Assembly (NCBI GenBank): GCA_016285245.1
Contig: JAEEQH010000017.1
Location: 1-62,688 of the forward strand
DNA length: 62,688 nucleotides
DNA from: Prevotella sp.
Lineage (GTDB): Bacteria; Bacteroidota; Bacteroidia; Bacteroidales; Bacteroidaceae
Direction: 5' to 3'
Shown: positions 6,723-15,680 of the stretch, piece after piece
Position numbering within the stretch: position 1 is the stretch's first letter
How the letters are laid out: each line of letters opens with the position of its first letter
Program-made: the position numbers and the translations under genes
The notes under the pieces: generated by a model
What the model was told of the DNA's origin: nothing
Database searches by the model: none
Seen by the model: only the letters and a program-made list of their open reading frames with translations

Positions 6723-9227
6723 TTAGCGCTGACAGGGCGACTCGTCCATATAGAGGTACGAGGGCTGATAGCCGCCAAAGTCGATGACAATCTTCTCGAA
6801 GACAATGCCCGGATGCTTAGGCTGCAACGTCAGGCTGTGCAGCCCGTCCTCTTTCTGTGCCACCGGCAACTCGACCGTTTTCTCAATGACACGGCGGGCG
6901 ATGGTGGGATAGAACTCCGAGTACATATAGGGCTGACGGTCGACGAGCGTCTTGTTCATATTGACGGTCTGCGGGTTAGCACCATCGATGCTGACAACAT
7001 ACTCATGACCGCCGACATTCAGGTAGTCGAGTGTCGACTTCGTGACGACGTAGACCTTCACCTGACCGACATCTTTCGGCAGCGAGAAGCGGTAGGTCAG
7101 CGAGGCGTCGCCAACGGGCTGTGTGTATGGCGTCAGAGCCACGGCGCTGCGGGTGCGGCCGTAGTAGGGATAGACCGTCCACTGTGTCGTAGCACCAGCC
7201 TTAGCCTCGTAGAAGTGCTCGGCCTCGATGGAGACGTAGCCAGCAGTTTTAGAGGAGAGAGGAGAGTGGAGAGAGGAGAGAGAATAGCTGAAGGTGTAGC
7301 CGCCACCGTTGGCGGAAACGGGTACAGCGGTGGTGCGCGGCTGGGTATCGGCACGGAAGTTGTCGTTCCACGACCGGTAGCCGATGTGCTTCTGGATCAT
7401 CATGCCGTTCCACTTGCCACCAGCGATGTCAGTATTGTAGGCAGCGCAGAGCAGGGAGTCGCGGCGGAAGCACTGTGCCACACGGTCAGCCCACTCGTTG
7501 GCATCGGGATTATTCTTGCCTGCCAGGTACTGGTTCATGGCCTGCGCATAGTACATATCGTAGAGGTTGGCCATCGCCTGAACAGGGAAGAGCACCAACT
7601 GACGGTAGAAGTCGCGGGCCTCGGCGGGCACCTGCTCATAGAGACGCAGGGCACGGAGCTCCAGACGCTGGTAGTCATCAGCCACCTGACGCCACTCACC
7701 CGTCTCAACATTATAGGTACGCGCGTCAAGCATCTCCGGCGTCACGCGGGCCATGTACTGGCAGTTGCGGTTGTAGATGGAGGCAGCTTCCTCGGCGGCA
7801 GAACCGCCGAGCGCACTGGCAAAGAAAGCACGGGTATGGTCGGTGACAGTCTGTTGGGTGTACTCCTTGGGATTCCATGCCATGTCCATGAACAGCTGGA
7901 TGGGGTACTCCATAGGCTTCAGGTCGCCGACGTTCAGGATCCACATACGCTGGATGCCGTGGTCGTAGGCCAGCGACAGCTGCTCGAACATCTGCTGTGT
8001 CTGCGTGACGTTGAGCCACTTAGAGTTACGCGGCGCACCGACGTAGTCCACATGGTAATAGATACCCCAGCCGCCCTTGCGCATACGTTCCTGAGCGTTG
8101 GGCACACGGCGAATGTCGCCCCAGTTGTCGTCGCTGATGAGAATCATCACGTCGTCGGGCACGCGGAGGCCTGCATCGTAGTAGTCCTGTACCTCTTTAT
8201 ATAAGGCCCACACCTGAGTGGTCTTCTCGGCGGGACGGCCAGTGACCTCCTTGATAATCTGGCGCTGGTTCGTGATGATACGCTCCATGAGCTTCGTATC
8301 GGCGGTCTCGCTCATCGCCTCGTCGCCGTCGCCACGCATACCGATGGTCACGATGTCCTCGGTATCCTTCATGCGCTCGATGCCCTCGCGGAAGAACTGG
8401 TCGAGCTTCGTCTGGTTCGTCTGGTAGTTCCAGGCGCCCCACTCCTGACGGTGGCGGGCATACTCCTGATGGTTACGGGCCATCGGCTCGTGGTGCGAGG
8501 TACCCATGATGACGCCCATGCGGTCGGCTGTCTTGCCGTTCTCTGGGTCGTCGGCATAGAACGCCCATCCCCACATGGCCGGCCACAGGAAATTTCCCTT
8601 CAGACGCAGGATCAGCTCGAAGACACGCTCGTAGAAACGGTGGTCGCCGTAGTTCGTGCCAAAGGTGTTCTTCACCCACGTGGTGAGGCAGGGAGCTTCG
8701 TCGTTGAGGAACAGTCCACGGAACTCCACGGCAGGCTCGCCGCCGGTATAGGTGCCACGCTTGACAAAAGCCTCAGCACGCTTCTCGACAGGTGCGTCGG
8801 CCCACCAGGCCCATGGCGACACGCCCAGCTGACGGCTCAACTCGTAGACGCCATAGATGGTGCCGCGACGGTCGCTGCCGGCTATCACCAAACGATCGCC
8901 GACGGTGGTGATGATAAACTTCTCGCGCTTGCCTTTCAGGTCCTTCAGCTTCAGACGGTCAATCTCCTTGTTACGGCCCAGTGTGCCAATGAGGATAGTG
9001 GTCGTCCCCTGCTGTGACGCCTTTCCGAACACCTGTTCCATATCGGTCTGCAGGTTACGGATGGCAATCTTCACGCCCTCGTCATCGTCGTCGCTGAAGC
9101 TGATGACGGCACCCTTGACGGGCAGCGCGTCAGCATCAGCCGTGAACGTCACGAAAGGCTCGGCGGCACGGAGGACACACCATTGGGCTAGGACGATGAC
9201 AGTCAACAATATCTTTTTCATACTCAT
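6723..9227 (-). CDS. GH115 xylan alpha-1,2-(4-O-methyl)glucuronidase
   Basis: 834 residues with a signal peptide. The GH115 family is recognised from PWAWWADAPV, EFRGLFLNDEAP, RLKGNFLWPAMWGWAF, GTSHHEPMARN, MRGDGDEAM, LISDDNWGDIRRVP and the C-terminal GH115 domain (from about 660). It should remove glucuronic or methylglucuronic acid from xylan or long oligosaccharides, in the periplasm or at the surface. A heptamer tract encodes SLSSLHSPLSS at about residues 649-658, between catalytic and C-terminal parts. It follows the GH97 gene by 24 bp and is read from the promoter near 11203. An internal start two codons later (MKKIL) is equally possible. Confidence 0.92.
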   Translation of the reverse strand: MSMKKILLTVIVLAQWCVLRAAEPFVTFTADADALPVKGAVISFSDDDDEGVKIAIRNLQTDMEQVFGKASQQGTTTILIGTLGRNKEIDRLKLKDLKGKREKFIITTVGDRLVIAGSDRRGTIYGVYELSRQLGVSPWAWWADAPVEKRAEAFVKRGTYTGGEPAVEFRGLFLNDEAPCLTTWVKNTFGTNYGDHRFYERVFELILRLKGNFLWPAMWGWAFYADDPENGKTADRMGVIMGTSHHEPMARNHQEYARHRQEWGAWNYQTNQTKLDQFFREGIERMKDTEDIVTIGMRGDGDEAMSETADTKLMERIITNQRQIIKEVTGRPAEKTTQVWALYKEVQDYYDAGLRVPDDVMILISDDNWGDIRRVPNAQERMRKGGWGIYYHVDYVGAPRNSKWLNVTQTQQMFEQLSLAYDHGIQRMWILNVGDLKPMEYPIQLFMDMAWNPKEYTQQTVTDHTRAFFASALGGSAAEEAASIYNRNCQYMARVTPEMLDARTYNVETGEWRQVADDYQRLELRALRLYEQVPAEARDFYRQLVLFPVQAMANLYDMYYAQAMNQYLAGKNNPDANEWADRVAQCFRRDSLLCAAYNTDIAGGKWNGMMIQKHIGYRSWNDNFRADTQPRTTAVPVSANGGGYTFSYSLSSLHSPLSSKTAGYVSIEAEHFYEAKAGATTQWTVYPYYGRTRSAVALTPYTQPVGDASLTYRFSLPKDVGQVKVYVVTKSTLDYLNVGGHEYVVSIDGANPQTVNMNKTLVDRQPYMYSEFYPTIARRVIEKTVELPVAQKEDGLHSLTLQPKHPGIVFEKIVIDFGGYQPSYLYMDESPCQR
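7251..7278. repeat. In-frame heptamer tract (AGAGGAG) inside the GH115 gene
   Basis: Four units of AGAGGAG (one with a single change) are read in the GH115 frame as part of SLSSLHSPLSS. Seven is not a multiple of three, so a change of one unit would break the frame. Confidence 0.85.
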
Positions 9228-9251
9228 TGTTCGATTCTTTTCCGTTACTGT

Positions 9252-11171
9252 TTACTGACAGATGACGATGCCACCGTTGTCAGGAATGTTGACCTTCACG
9301 GTACGCTTCTTCGAGATCTTAATCGTCGAGAGCTGATTGTTCAGATAGAGCTGGGCGTCACCCTCATTCAGCATGGGCAGGGTCAGCGTCAGCTCCAAAG
9401 GCTTGCCGATGGCATTGATGCCGGCCACATACCAGCGGTCGCCAGAGCGGCGGGCCAGCACGACATATCGGCCGGGGGTGCCACTGACGAAACGCACGTC
9501 GTCCCAGGTCGTAGGCACCTTCTTCAGGAAGTCGATAGCCCATTCCGGGGCATCAGTCAGGTTGTTGGGTGCCAGGGCAAAGTGCTGGACGGCGCTCTGG
9601 AAGAGCACTGCCGTAGCCAGGGCATAGATGTCGGAGGTGACACGGCGTGTGCCACGTGTGTTACTGGCATCGTAGAACTTGTTGAGCGCCGAGCCGCCGA
9701 AGTCCATCGAGCCGACGACATTGCGCGTATAGGGATACATCGCGCCACAGTCGCGGGCCTCGTTATTGCAGAAACCCTGTCCGAAGTGCAGGTTCTCGCT
9801 GGCGAGAACAGCCTCCGAGGCGGCATAGTTCGGATACATACGCTCCCAGCCACGAGGCAGCGTACAGCCGTGGAAGATGACCAGCAGTCCGTAGTCGTTG
9901 GCATCGGTGAGGATGTCCTCGTAGAGCTTCATCGTCGTCTGCTTGTCGCCGCCAAAGAAGTCGACCTTGATGCCAAGGATACCGTTCTCCTGCATCCATT
10001 TCATGTCCTGACGGCGGCGGGCCGTGTTATCCATGATACCCTTCGGGGACTGCGGGGCATCGTTCCAGGCACCATTACTGTTATACCAGAGGTACAGCCC
10101 CACGCCCTTCGTCTTGCCGTAGCGAGCCAACTCGGCAATGCGGTCGTAGCCTATCTGCTTGTCCCACAGGGCATCGACGAGCACCGAACGGTAGCCCATG
10201 GCTGCCGAGAAGTCGATATAGCGCTTCTGTTCGTCGAAGTTACAGCTGCCATCCATGCCAATGATCCACGACCACGAGCCCTTGCCATACTCATAGTTAC
10301 GGCTGGCCTTGTACTTCGGCTGCACAAGGTCCCAAGGAACGGTCGTCTCGATGATGTTGCTCATCGTACCCAGGGTGATGGTGCGCCAAGGGGTGTTGCC
10401 CGGCAGTGCCATCTGCACCGTCGTCGGACCGTAGCCGTTGTTCTCCTCCTGCTGCGGGAATCCTATCTTGTACTGGCCGTTGGCCTCGCCCAGCAGACGA
10501 CAGCCCACGTAGTAACCGTCAGTACCGGTCTCGGAGATGAGCATCCAACCCTCTGTCGTGCGGAACAGGCAGGGGAAGGTGTAGCCGTTACCCCAGCCGT
10601 TACGGCCTATCGGCTCGTCAATGCCATAGCGGGTCTCGTAACTCGGTGCCGTACGGGCAAAGCCTGTCATTGGCTTAGCCTGTGGTGCACAGAACGAGGT
10701 GGTGCCGGCAGGCAACTTATAGGTCGTTGCCTCGCGCTCGATGATACAGCTGCGCGTCTCCTTCTGGGGGTAAAGCGTATAACGGAACGCCACGTCGCGG
10801 TTGCTCGCACGGAAGGTGATGTCCATCACCTGCTGACCTTTCTTGGCCAGACTGACAGTCATCTCGTTGGCCACGTAGTTGACATGGCTGCGCTTGATGT
10901 TACGCAGGGAGTAGCTCTCCTTCACTTCACCGGTCTTCACCTCCTTCAGCTCCAGCTCGCTGGTATAGTCGCCGATATTCGTCACCACACCCAGCGGCGA
11001 GGGTTCCACATAGATGCTCCCGTTGTAAAACACCTGGTAGTAGGGCCGTCCGCCAGCAAAGATGAAGTCAACCATCAATCGTCCGTCGGGACTCTTCAAC
11101 TGGTTATTGGCTTGCACAGACAACACGCCAAGGATGGCGAGCATCATGGTGGTAAGAATCTTTTTTGTCAT
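9252..11171 (-). CDS. GH97 retaining alpha-galactosidase-type hydrolase
   Basis: 639 residues with a signal peptide. The N-terminal GH97 beta-sandwich spans about 25-290. The (beta/alpha)8 domain contains WYNSNGAWN and GIKVDFFGGDKQ, with the expected nucleophile Asp at residue 404. The retaining branch (for example Bacteroides BT1871) uses this Asp, unlike inverting SusB-type enzymes that have Glu pairs. YAASEAVLASEN (about 449-460) supplies a candidate acid/base Glu. A C-terminal sandwich follows. Likely removes alpha-galactosyl caps from xylan side chains. First gene of a two-gene unit with GH115. Confidence 0.85.
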   Translation of the reverse strand: MTKKILTTMMLAILGVLSVQANNQLKSPDGRLMVDFIFAGGRPYYQVFYNGSIYVEPSPLGVVTNIGDYTSELELKEVKTGEVKESYSLRNIKRSHVNYVANEMTVSLAKKGQQVMDITFRASNRDVAFRYTLYPQKETRSCIIEREATTYKLPAGTTSFCAPQAKPMTGFARTAPSYETRYGIDEPIGRNGWGNGYTFPCLFRTTEGWMLISETGTDGYYVGCRLLGEANGQYKIGFPQQEENNGYGPTTVQMALPGNTPWRTITLGTMSNIIETTVPWDLVQPKYKASRNYEYGKGSWSWIIGMDGSCNFDEQKRYIDFSAAMGYRSVLVDALWDKQIGYDRIAELARYGKTKGVGLYLWYNSNGAWNDAPQSPKGIMDNTARRRQDMKWMQENGILGIKVDFFGGDKQTTMKLYEDILTDANDYGLLVIFHGCTLPRGWERMYPNYAASEAVLASENLHFGQGFCNNEARDCGAMYPYTRNVVGSMDFGGSALNKFYDASNTRGTRRVTSDIYALATAVLFQSAVQHFALAPNNLTDAPEWAIDFLKKVPTTWDDVRFVSGTPGRYVVLARRSGDRWYVAGINAIGKPLELTLTLPMLNEGDAQLYLNNQLSTIKISKKRTVKVNIPDNGGIVICQ

Positions 11172-11202
11172 GAGATTTATGGGTTTTAAGTTTTTGATGG
11201 TG

Positions 11203-11269
11203 CAAAGGTACTAAGAAACGCGGAAAGGCTCTTGCGTATTTGTTGCAAAAGCTTTAAGAAATAGTCACA
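11203..11269 (-). promoter_or_regulatory. GH97 promoter with candidate xylan operator boxes
   Basis: -7 TACCTTTG lies at 11210-11203. Exactly 21 nt upstream is TGCAACAAATACGCAA (11247-11232). A further box beginning TGTGAC starts at 11269, a 22-bp step instead of 21. Similarity to the other operators is moderate (inner box about 10 of 16 to the SusC inner box). Confidence 0.5.
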
Positions 11270-11279
11270 AGGCGGGGAC

Positions 11280-12764
11280 TTAACGCACGCCGAAGTTTTT
11301 GCGCCTTTCGTTGTTGATGATACGACTGGCCTTACGCCCGTCGAAACGAGTGGGAGCGATGATGAACTCAGGCACGTTGAAAGACAGGAAACGATCGCGA
11401 TAGAAACGGCGCGGATTGCGTTGCGGCAGCATAAAAGCCTTGGTGACCACGCCATGGTCATCGACATGACAGAAATAGGGACGCGTGAAGAGCCCATCAT
11501 CGCGGCGAGAGCTGAGCACGAGCCAACGCGAGTTGGAGCTCCAATTGTGGAACGACTCTGTGTCGTCGGAGTTGGCCCCTGTCATGGTGTGGCTTTCTCC
11601 TGTAGCGAGGTCGAGCAGATAGAGGTCGGCTTCATGGTGCCAGATGCTGAACTGTCCATAATCGGAGAGCGTGTAGCAAAGGAAACGTCCGTCGTAGGAT
11701 GGCCGGGGGAAGGATATTGACTTTTGCTGGGAAGCGGCATCAATGATAGTTTCTATATGGTCGCCGAAGGTTCCTGTGGCAGGGTCGAAATCGATGCGGC
11801 AGAGGTTATAGCGGATGGAATCGAGCAGGACTGAAGATTGCTCAGATTGATTGGCCTCGGGGAGGGCGCGTGCGGCGCAGAAGTAGAGCGAACGACCGTC
11901 GGCCGAGAAAACGGGAAAGGTCTCGTAGACGGAGTCCTGCTTGACAAGGGGCGAGAGAATAAGTTCGTTCTTCTCGACATCGTAGACCTGAATGTCGGAG
12001 GCTTCATCGAACACCTCAATGCGGTTGGGGTCGGCACTGTGGAAGAGCTGACGCGTGGTGTTGGTCGAATAGGCGATATAGCGGCCAGAGGGATGCCAGT
12101 AGGGATAGACGCATAGTCCGAGGGTCTGATCGGTCTTGGTGTTATAAGCGATGAGAGGACTATCGTTGTGACGCAGCAAGGTGGCTCCATGCGGACCACG
12201 GATATGCAGGCTCATGTCAGCAGGGTTGCCGCGGTTGAAGCTGTGACAGTTGACGCAGCCCTCGAACTGGGTATTCTCAATCAACGCACGCTCATCGAAC
12301 GATGAGAGGTCGCGCTCGTAGATACCCATCTTGCTCCACACCTCGTAGCCTGGCGCTATCAGACGGTAGCAGAGACCGTAGTCGATACTGTCAGGACTGA
12401 CGTAGATGGAGAAAGGGCGATAGGTGTGCCAGCCGTCTTCATACTTGGCCGACACAGTGACGGTGAGCGAGTCTCCGACGTTCTGGGCAAGCAGCTGATG
12501 CCAGTCGTCAATATCGAAGTCTACCGACTCCTCGCCCTGGCTGTGCAGGCTTTGTCCGTGGCTGTCGGTCATAACGGCATCAACCAGCAAGGACTCCTCG
12601 TCGGCCATGCCGAAGTTGAGCGGGGCGATATTGACGGGTATGGTGACTCCGAGGTAGTCGGGGTATATCTGGGGCTGTGCGGTCTCCTGCTTCGCATCGC
12701 TGACGGTCTCGGTGCATCCCATCAGGCCCATTAGTCCTATTATAAGATAGAGAATCTTTTTCAT
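11280..12764 (-). CDS. CxxCH-containing beta-propeller lipoprotein (copy B)
   Basis: 494 residues with a lipoprotein signal (LMGLMGC). Residues about 25-150 form a beta-sandwich-like region containing PVNIAPLNF. A CVNCHSF motif (CxxCH, about residue 170) follows. Then come TolB/WD40-like propeller repeats: YPYWHPSGRYIAYSTN, FPVFSADGRSLYF, FPRPSYDGRFLCYT and FHNWSSNSRWLVLSSRRDDG. CxxCH is the classical c-type haem attachment motif, but haem binding is not shown. Its start codon overlaps the stop of the upstream membrane gene (ATGA), so translation is coupled. It is a paralogue of copy A at 14177. Function unknown. Confidence 0.75.
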   Translation of the reverse strand: MKKILYLIIGLMGLMGCTETVSDAKQETAQPQIYPDYLGVTIPVNIAPLNFGMADEESLLVDAVMTDSHGQSLHSQGEESVDFDIDDWHQLLAQNVGDSLTVTVSAKYEDGWHTYRPFSIYVSPDSIDYGLCYRLIAPGYEVWSKMGIYERDLSSFDERALIENTQFEGCVNCHSFNRGNPADMSLHIRGPHGATLLRHNDSPLIAYNTKTDQTLGLCVYPYWHPSGRYIAYSTNTTRQLFHSADPNRIEVFDEASDIQVYDVEKNELILSPLVKQDSVYETFPVFSADGRSLYFCAARALPEANQSEQSSVLLDSIRYNLCRIDFDPATGTFGDHIETIIDAASQQKSISFPRPSYDGRFLCYTLSDYGQFSIWHHEADLYLLDLATGESHTMTGANSDDTESFHNWSSNSRWLVLSSRRDDGLFTRPYFCHVDDHGVVTKAFMLPQRNPRRFYRDRFLSFNVPEFIIAPTRFDGRKASRIINNERRKNFGVR

Positions 12765-14146
12765 TGCTTAGTGGACATGAATTGATTAAAGCGTTCACGG
12801 TCGCCCGTCAGCATATAGTAAGCCAAAAGGTATTGGTAGGCCATGCGATTGTCTGGGTTGCAGGAATAGAGGTTTTCGAGCATCTCTGGCGTCACATGGT
12901 CGCTGAAGTAATTGTCGTCCTTATAGGCCCACTGGCGCAGACGGCCGTATTCCGGGTGACTGGCGATGGCCTTTTCATTTCCCAGCAGCGGGAGTGTCTC
13001 ATTGGCCCAGTCACGATAGAAAAGGGTCTTCTGCAGGGCCATAAGGTATTTACAGGCCACTTCATACTGGCCATTGATGAGGTTGGTCTGTGCCAGTCGT
13101 TTGTAGCACCGGCCACTTTTCTGGAAGTCGAGGGTGGCTTCCTGAGCCTCGAATACCGTGCGCTGGGCGACATTGATCATACCCAGCTGATAGAACGCCT
13201 CGGCGGTAGGCAAAGGACTGGTAGCATCTTCCTTCACATCAGGCAGAAGACCTTGGATGCCGTTCTGATTAAAGTCGAACAGACGGTCCAGTAGCTTACC
13301 CTGCATCGCCAAGGCAAGATTCTGTACCGTCACGCCTATCTGGTTGTTAGGTTTCTCTAGACAGATAGTCTCAAAGATACGGTTCCATTGCTGATGACAG
13401 GCCATAAAATCGTACTTCATCACCTTTTCTGCCTTGAAATTGGCGTTCTTCCAGACGATGACACCCATAACAACTGCCACCAAGAGGAACGTTAAGCCCT
13501 GCACCTTGAAACTTGGAACCAGAAACTTGAAACTTGAAACTTGAAACTTGAAGGAACGGACCACAAGTGGGAGGATGACAGCAGACAGCCATGCAGCATA
13601 GAGCAGATATGGTATTACTGTCGGGTAGCGATGGTAATGACTTCCTCCTAAGGCTATCCAATAGAGTACGGGTAAAGTGACAAGAATCAGAATACGACGC
13701 AACCAACCGCTTGGTGCCATCACATAGCCCCAAATAGCGAGAAGCGTGAGCAAGACTGCCCAGACACCACCTAACAGCGCATTCTCATCAAGCAGGAAGA
13801 GCCAGAGCAGAAACGAAGGGACAAAGGTAAGGCCGTAGGCCAATTGAGAATTGACAATTGAGAATTGAGAATTGAGCAGGCGGAGTATTAGAAGCTGAAT
13901 CACAGAGAGCAGAAGTGCAATGACAAAAGCTCCCACCCAGGCAAAAAGGAAAAACTGTGTGCAGAAGCGTCCCAGCAAGTCGGCCACGCCCCCCGGCAGC
14001 TTAACAATCTCCCACACGTAAGTGCTGTCGAAGAGGAAAAGCTGGTACTGCTCCTGATAATGCAGATGGTGCGGATAGGCAAGTCCGAAAAAGAGGAGGA
14101 CGGCCACACCGAACAAGAGCGTATATAAAAGATGTAAACACTTCAT
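12761..14146 (-). CDS. DUF6057-like polytopic membrane protein (copy B)
   Basis: 461 residues: about seven or eight hydrophobic helices in the first 260 residues, then a soluble helical C-terminal half resembling TPR repeats (AEAFYQLGMINVAQRT, YKRLAQTNLINGQYEVACKYL). No enzyme motif is seen. Two heptamer tracts have been read into the frame in inter-helix loops: LNSQFSIVNSQ at about 90-102 and a SFKFQVSSFKF-type stretch at about 197-214. It is a shorter paralogue of copy A at 15681. It is separated by 30 bp from the CxxCH lipoprotein copy A gene upstream and overlaps copy B by 4 bp downstream. Function unknown. Confidence 0.65.
   Translation of the reverse strand: MKCLHLLYTLLFGVAVLLFFGLAYPHHLHYQEQYQLFLFDSTYVWEIVKLPGGVADLLGRFCTQFFLFAWVGAFVIALLLSVIQLLILRLLNSQFSIVNSQLAYGLTFVPSFLLWLFLLDENALLGGVWAVLLTLLAIWGYVMAPSGWLRRILILVTLPVLYWIALGGSHYHRYPTVIPYLLYAAWLSAVILPLVVRSFKFQVSSFKFLVPSFKVQGLTFLLVAVVMGVIVWKNANFKAEKVMKYDFMACHQQWNRIFETICLEKPNNQIGVTVQNLALAMQGKLLDRLFDFNQNGIQGLLPDVKEDATSPLPTAEAFYQLGMINVAQRTVFEAQEATLDFQKSGRCYKRLAQTNLINGQYEVACKYLMALQKTLFYRDWANETLPLLGNEKAIASHPEYGRLRQWAYKDDNYFSDHVTPEMLENLYSCNPDNRMAYQYLLAYYMLTGDRERFNQFMSTKQ
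13505..13553. repeat. In-frame heptamer tract CTTGAAA, 7 units
   Basis: Seven consecutive 7-bp units (five are CTTGAAA or CTTGAAG, two degenerate) inside DUF6057 copy B. They encode a repetitive SFKFQVSSFKF-type segment in a loop between membrane helices. Confidence 0.9.
13843..13877. repeat. In-frame heptamer tract ATTGAGA, 5 units
   Basis: Five 7-bp units (ATTGAGA, ATTGACA, ATTGAGA, ATTGAGA, ATTGAGC) in the same gene as the CTTGAAA tract, encoding LNSQFSIVNSQ. Confidence 0.9.
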
Positions 14147-14176
14147 CTTCTCTAACTTCTTAACTTCTCTAATTCC

Positions 14177-15673
14177 CTACTTATCAAACACCTTGCTGAA
14201 CTCGTCGACACTGATCTTGACTGGTTCAACCATGAACTCAGGACGATTGTAACTCTTCAAGAGGAACGTATTGTATTCCGGATCTTCCTGCGGCATGAGA
14301 AAGGCCTTTTCCACCTTTCCATCATGGAAATAGGAGAAATAGACACGACAGTAGTTGCCATCCTCTCGACGACTGGCCACCATGATCCAATGTCCGTTGC
14401 TCGACCAGCTTGGATAGCTGTCCGGGCGGCCTTCGCTGTTCACATTAGTGAGGTCGATGTTCTGGGTCAGTGGAAGTTCCTGATCAAGAGGCATACAGAC
14501 AATGTCGCCATCATTATGCCTGATATGGAAGCAACCGTACTGTCCTATGGCAAAGAGCAAATAGCGCCCATCGGGGCTGACGCGTGGCAAGGTCACACTC
14601 TTATCTTTCGATGCTGCATCATACACCAGTTCCTCCTCGCCAAAGCCATGCGTTGCCAGATTGAACGAACGCCGATAGAGGTTGTATTGCACTTTTGGAT
14701 AAGTCGTTCTGATATCCTTGTCGCGCATCTCTTCAGGAAGCGGAACAGACTTACAATAATAAAGGTATTTGCCATCAGGCGACCAGGTAGGATACACCTC
14801 CAAAAGCGTTGAATCATTGCTGACAACCTGCACCGAATCGGTCTCCACGTCGTATAAAATCAAGTCGCTGGCCTCATCGTAAACCTCGATTTTGTTGGGA
14901 TTGAGCGTATGGAATCCCTGTCGAGTCCTGTTAGTGGAGAAGGCGACGAGCTTGGCAGTGGGATGCCATGACGGATAGACACCCGAGGAGATGGTATAGT
15001 CGCGCTTCATATTGACCCTCGAGACCTTACCATCGTTCACGATAACAGTACCGGAATTGGCGAGACGTACGTGAAAGAGCATATTGTCGGTCTTATAGTT
15101 CTGATAACTATGACAGTTGATGCACTGGCCAATTGTTCTGTCATTCATGGTAATCTCGTTGTTGAAGATCTGTGTCTCTTCAAACGAGGTGAGGTTGCGC
15201 TGGGCTATCTCCATAAAGGTCCATGCCACATAAGAGGGTTCAATAAGGCGATACGACACATATTCGTCGATGGGTTCCTTGGCAACACGTATTTCAAACG
15301 GGGTGAATGACAGCCACTCACCCGCTTTCTGCCCCCAGACCTCTACCTTGAGACTCTTACCCTTCGAAGCATTAAGCATCTCGTGCCACTCTGATTCGGG
15401 TATCTGCACCTTCACGCCATCACCGTAGGTCTGCTGCTGACCGTCTGGCGTGCTGATACGTGCCACACACGCTTCGTACTGGTCACCTGGGAGCATGAAA
15501 TTGAGTGGCGCAATATTGTAAGGCACCGTGACATTGCAATAGTCGGGGAAAATAGCTGGCAGGTACTTGGCCTCTTTACTTGAAGAGGGCACATCGGGAT
15601 GATTTACACACGATGACAAGAGCAACAGGGTTGCTGCCAGTAGTAGGGTATAAAAGTGGATATGTCTTTTCAT
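14177..15673 (-). CDS. CxxCH-containing beta-propeller lipoprotein (copy A)
   Basis: About 498 residues from the chosen start, MKRHIHFYT, which gives a compact lipoprotein signal ending LLLLSSC. An upstream ATG (15697) would add eight residues and overlap the previous gene. Same architecture as copy B: YNIAPLNF sandwich region, CINCHSY (CxxCH), then propeller blades with YPSWHPTAKLVAFSTN, YPTWSPDGKYLYY, LPRVSPDGRYLLFA and YPSWSSNGHWIMVASRREDG. The conservation of C-x-N-C-H-S in both copies argues that the cysteines and histidine matter, either for c-type haem or another metal. Lies between the two DUF6057-like genes. Confidence 0.75.
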   Translation of the reverse strand: MKRHIHFYTLLLAATLLLLSSCVNHPDVPSSSKEAKYLPAIFPDYCNVTVPYNIAPLNFMLPGDQYEACVARISTPDGQQQTYGDGVKVQIPESEWHEMLNASKGKSLKVEVWGQKAGEWLSFTPFEIRVAKEPIDEYVSYRLIEPSYVAWTFMEIAQRNLTSFEETQIFNNEITMNDRTIGQCINCHSYQNYKTDNMLFHVRLANSGTVIVNDGKVSRVNMKRDYTISSGVYPSWHPTAKLVAFSTNRTRQGFHTLNPNKIEVYDEASDLILYDVETDSVQVVSNDSTLLEVYPTWSPDGKYLYYCKSVPLPEEMRDKDIRTTYPKVQYNLYRRSFNLATHGFGEEELVYDAASKDKSVTLPRVSPDGRYLLFAIGQYGCFHIRHNDGDIVCMPLDQELPLTQNIDLTNVNSEGRPDSYPSWSSNGHWIMVASRREDGNYCRVYFSYFHDGKVEKAFLMPQEDPEYNTFLLKSYNRPEFMVEPVKISVDEFSKVFDK

Positions 15674-15680
15674 ATTATTC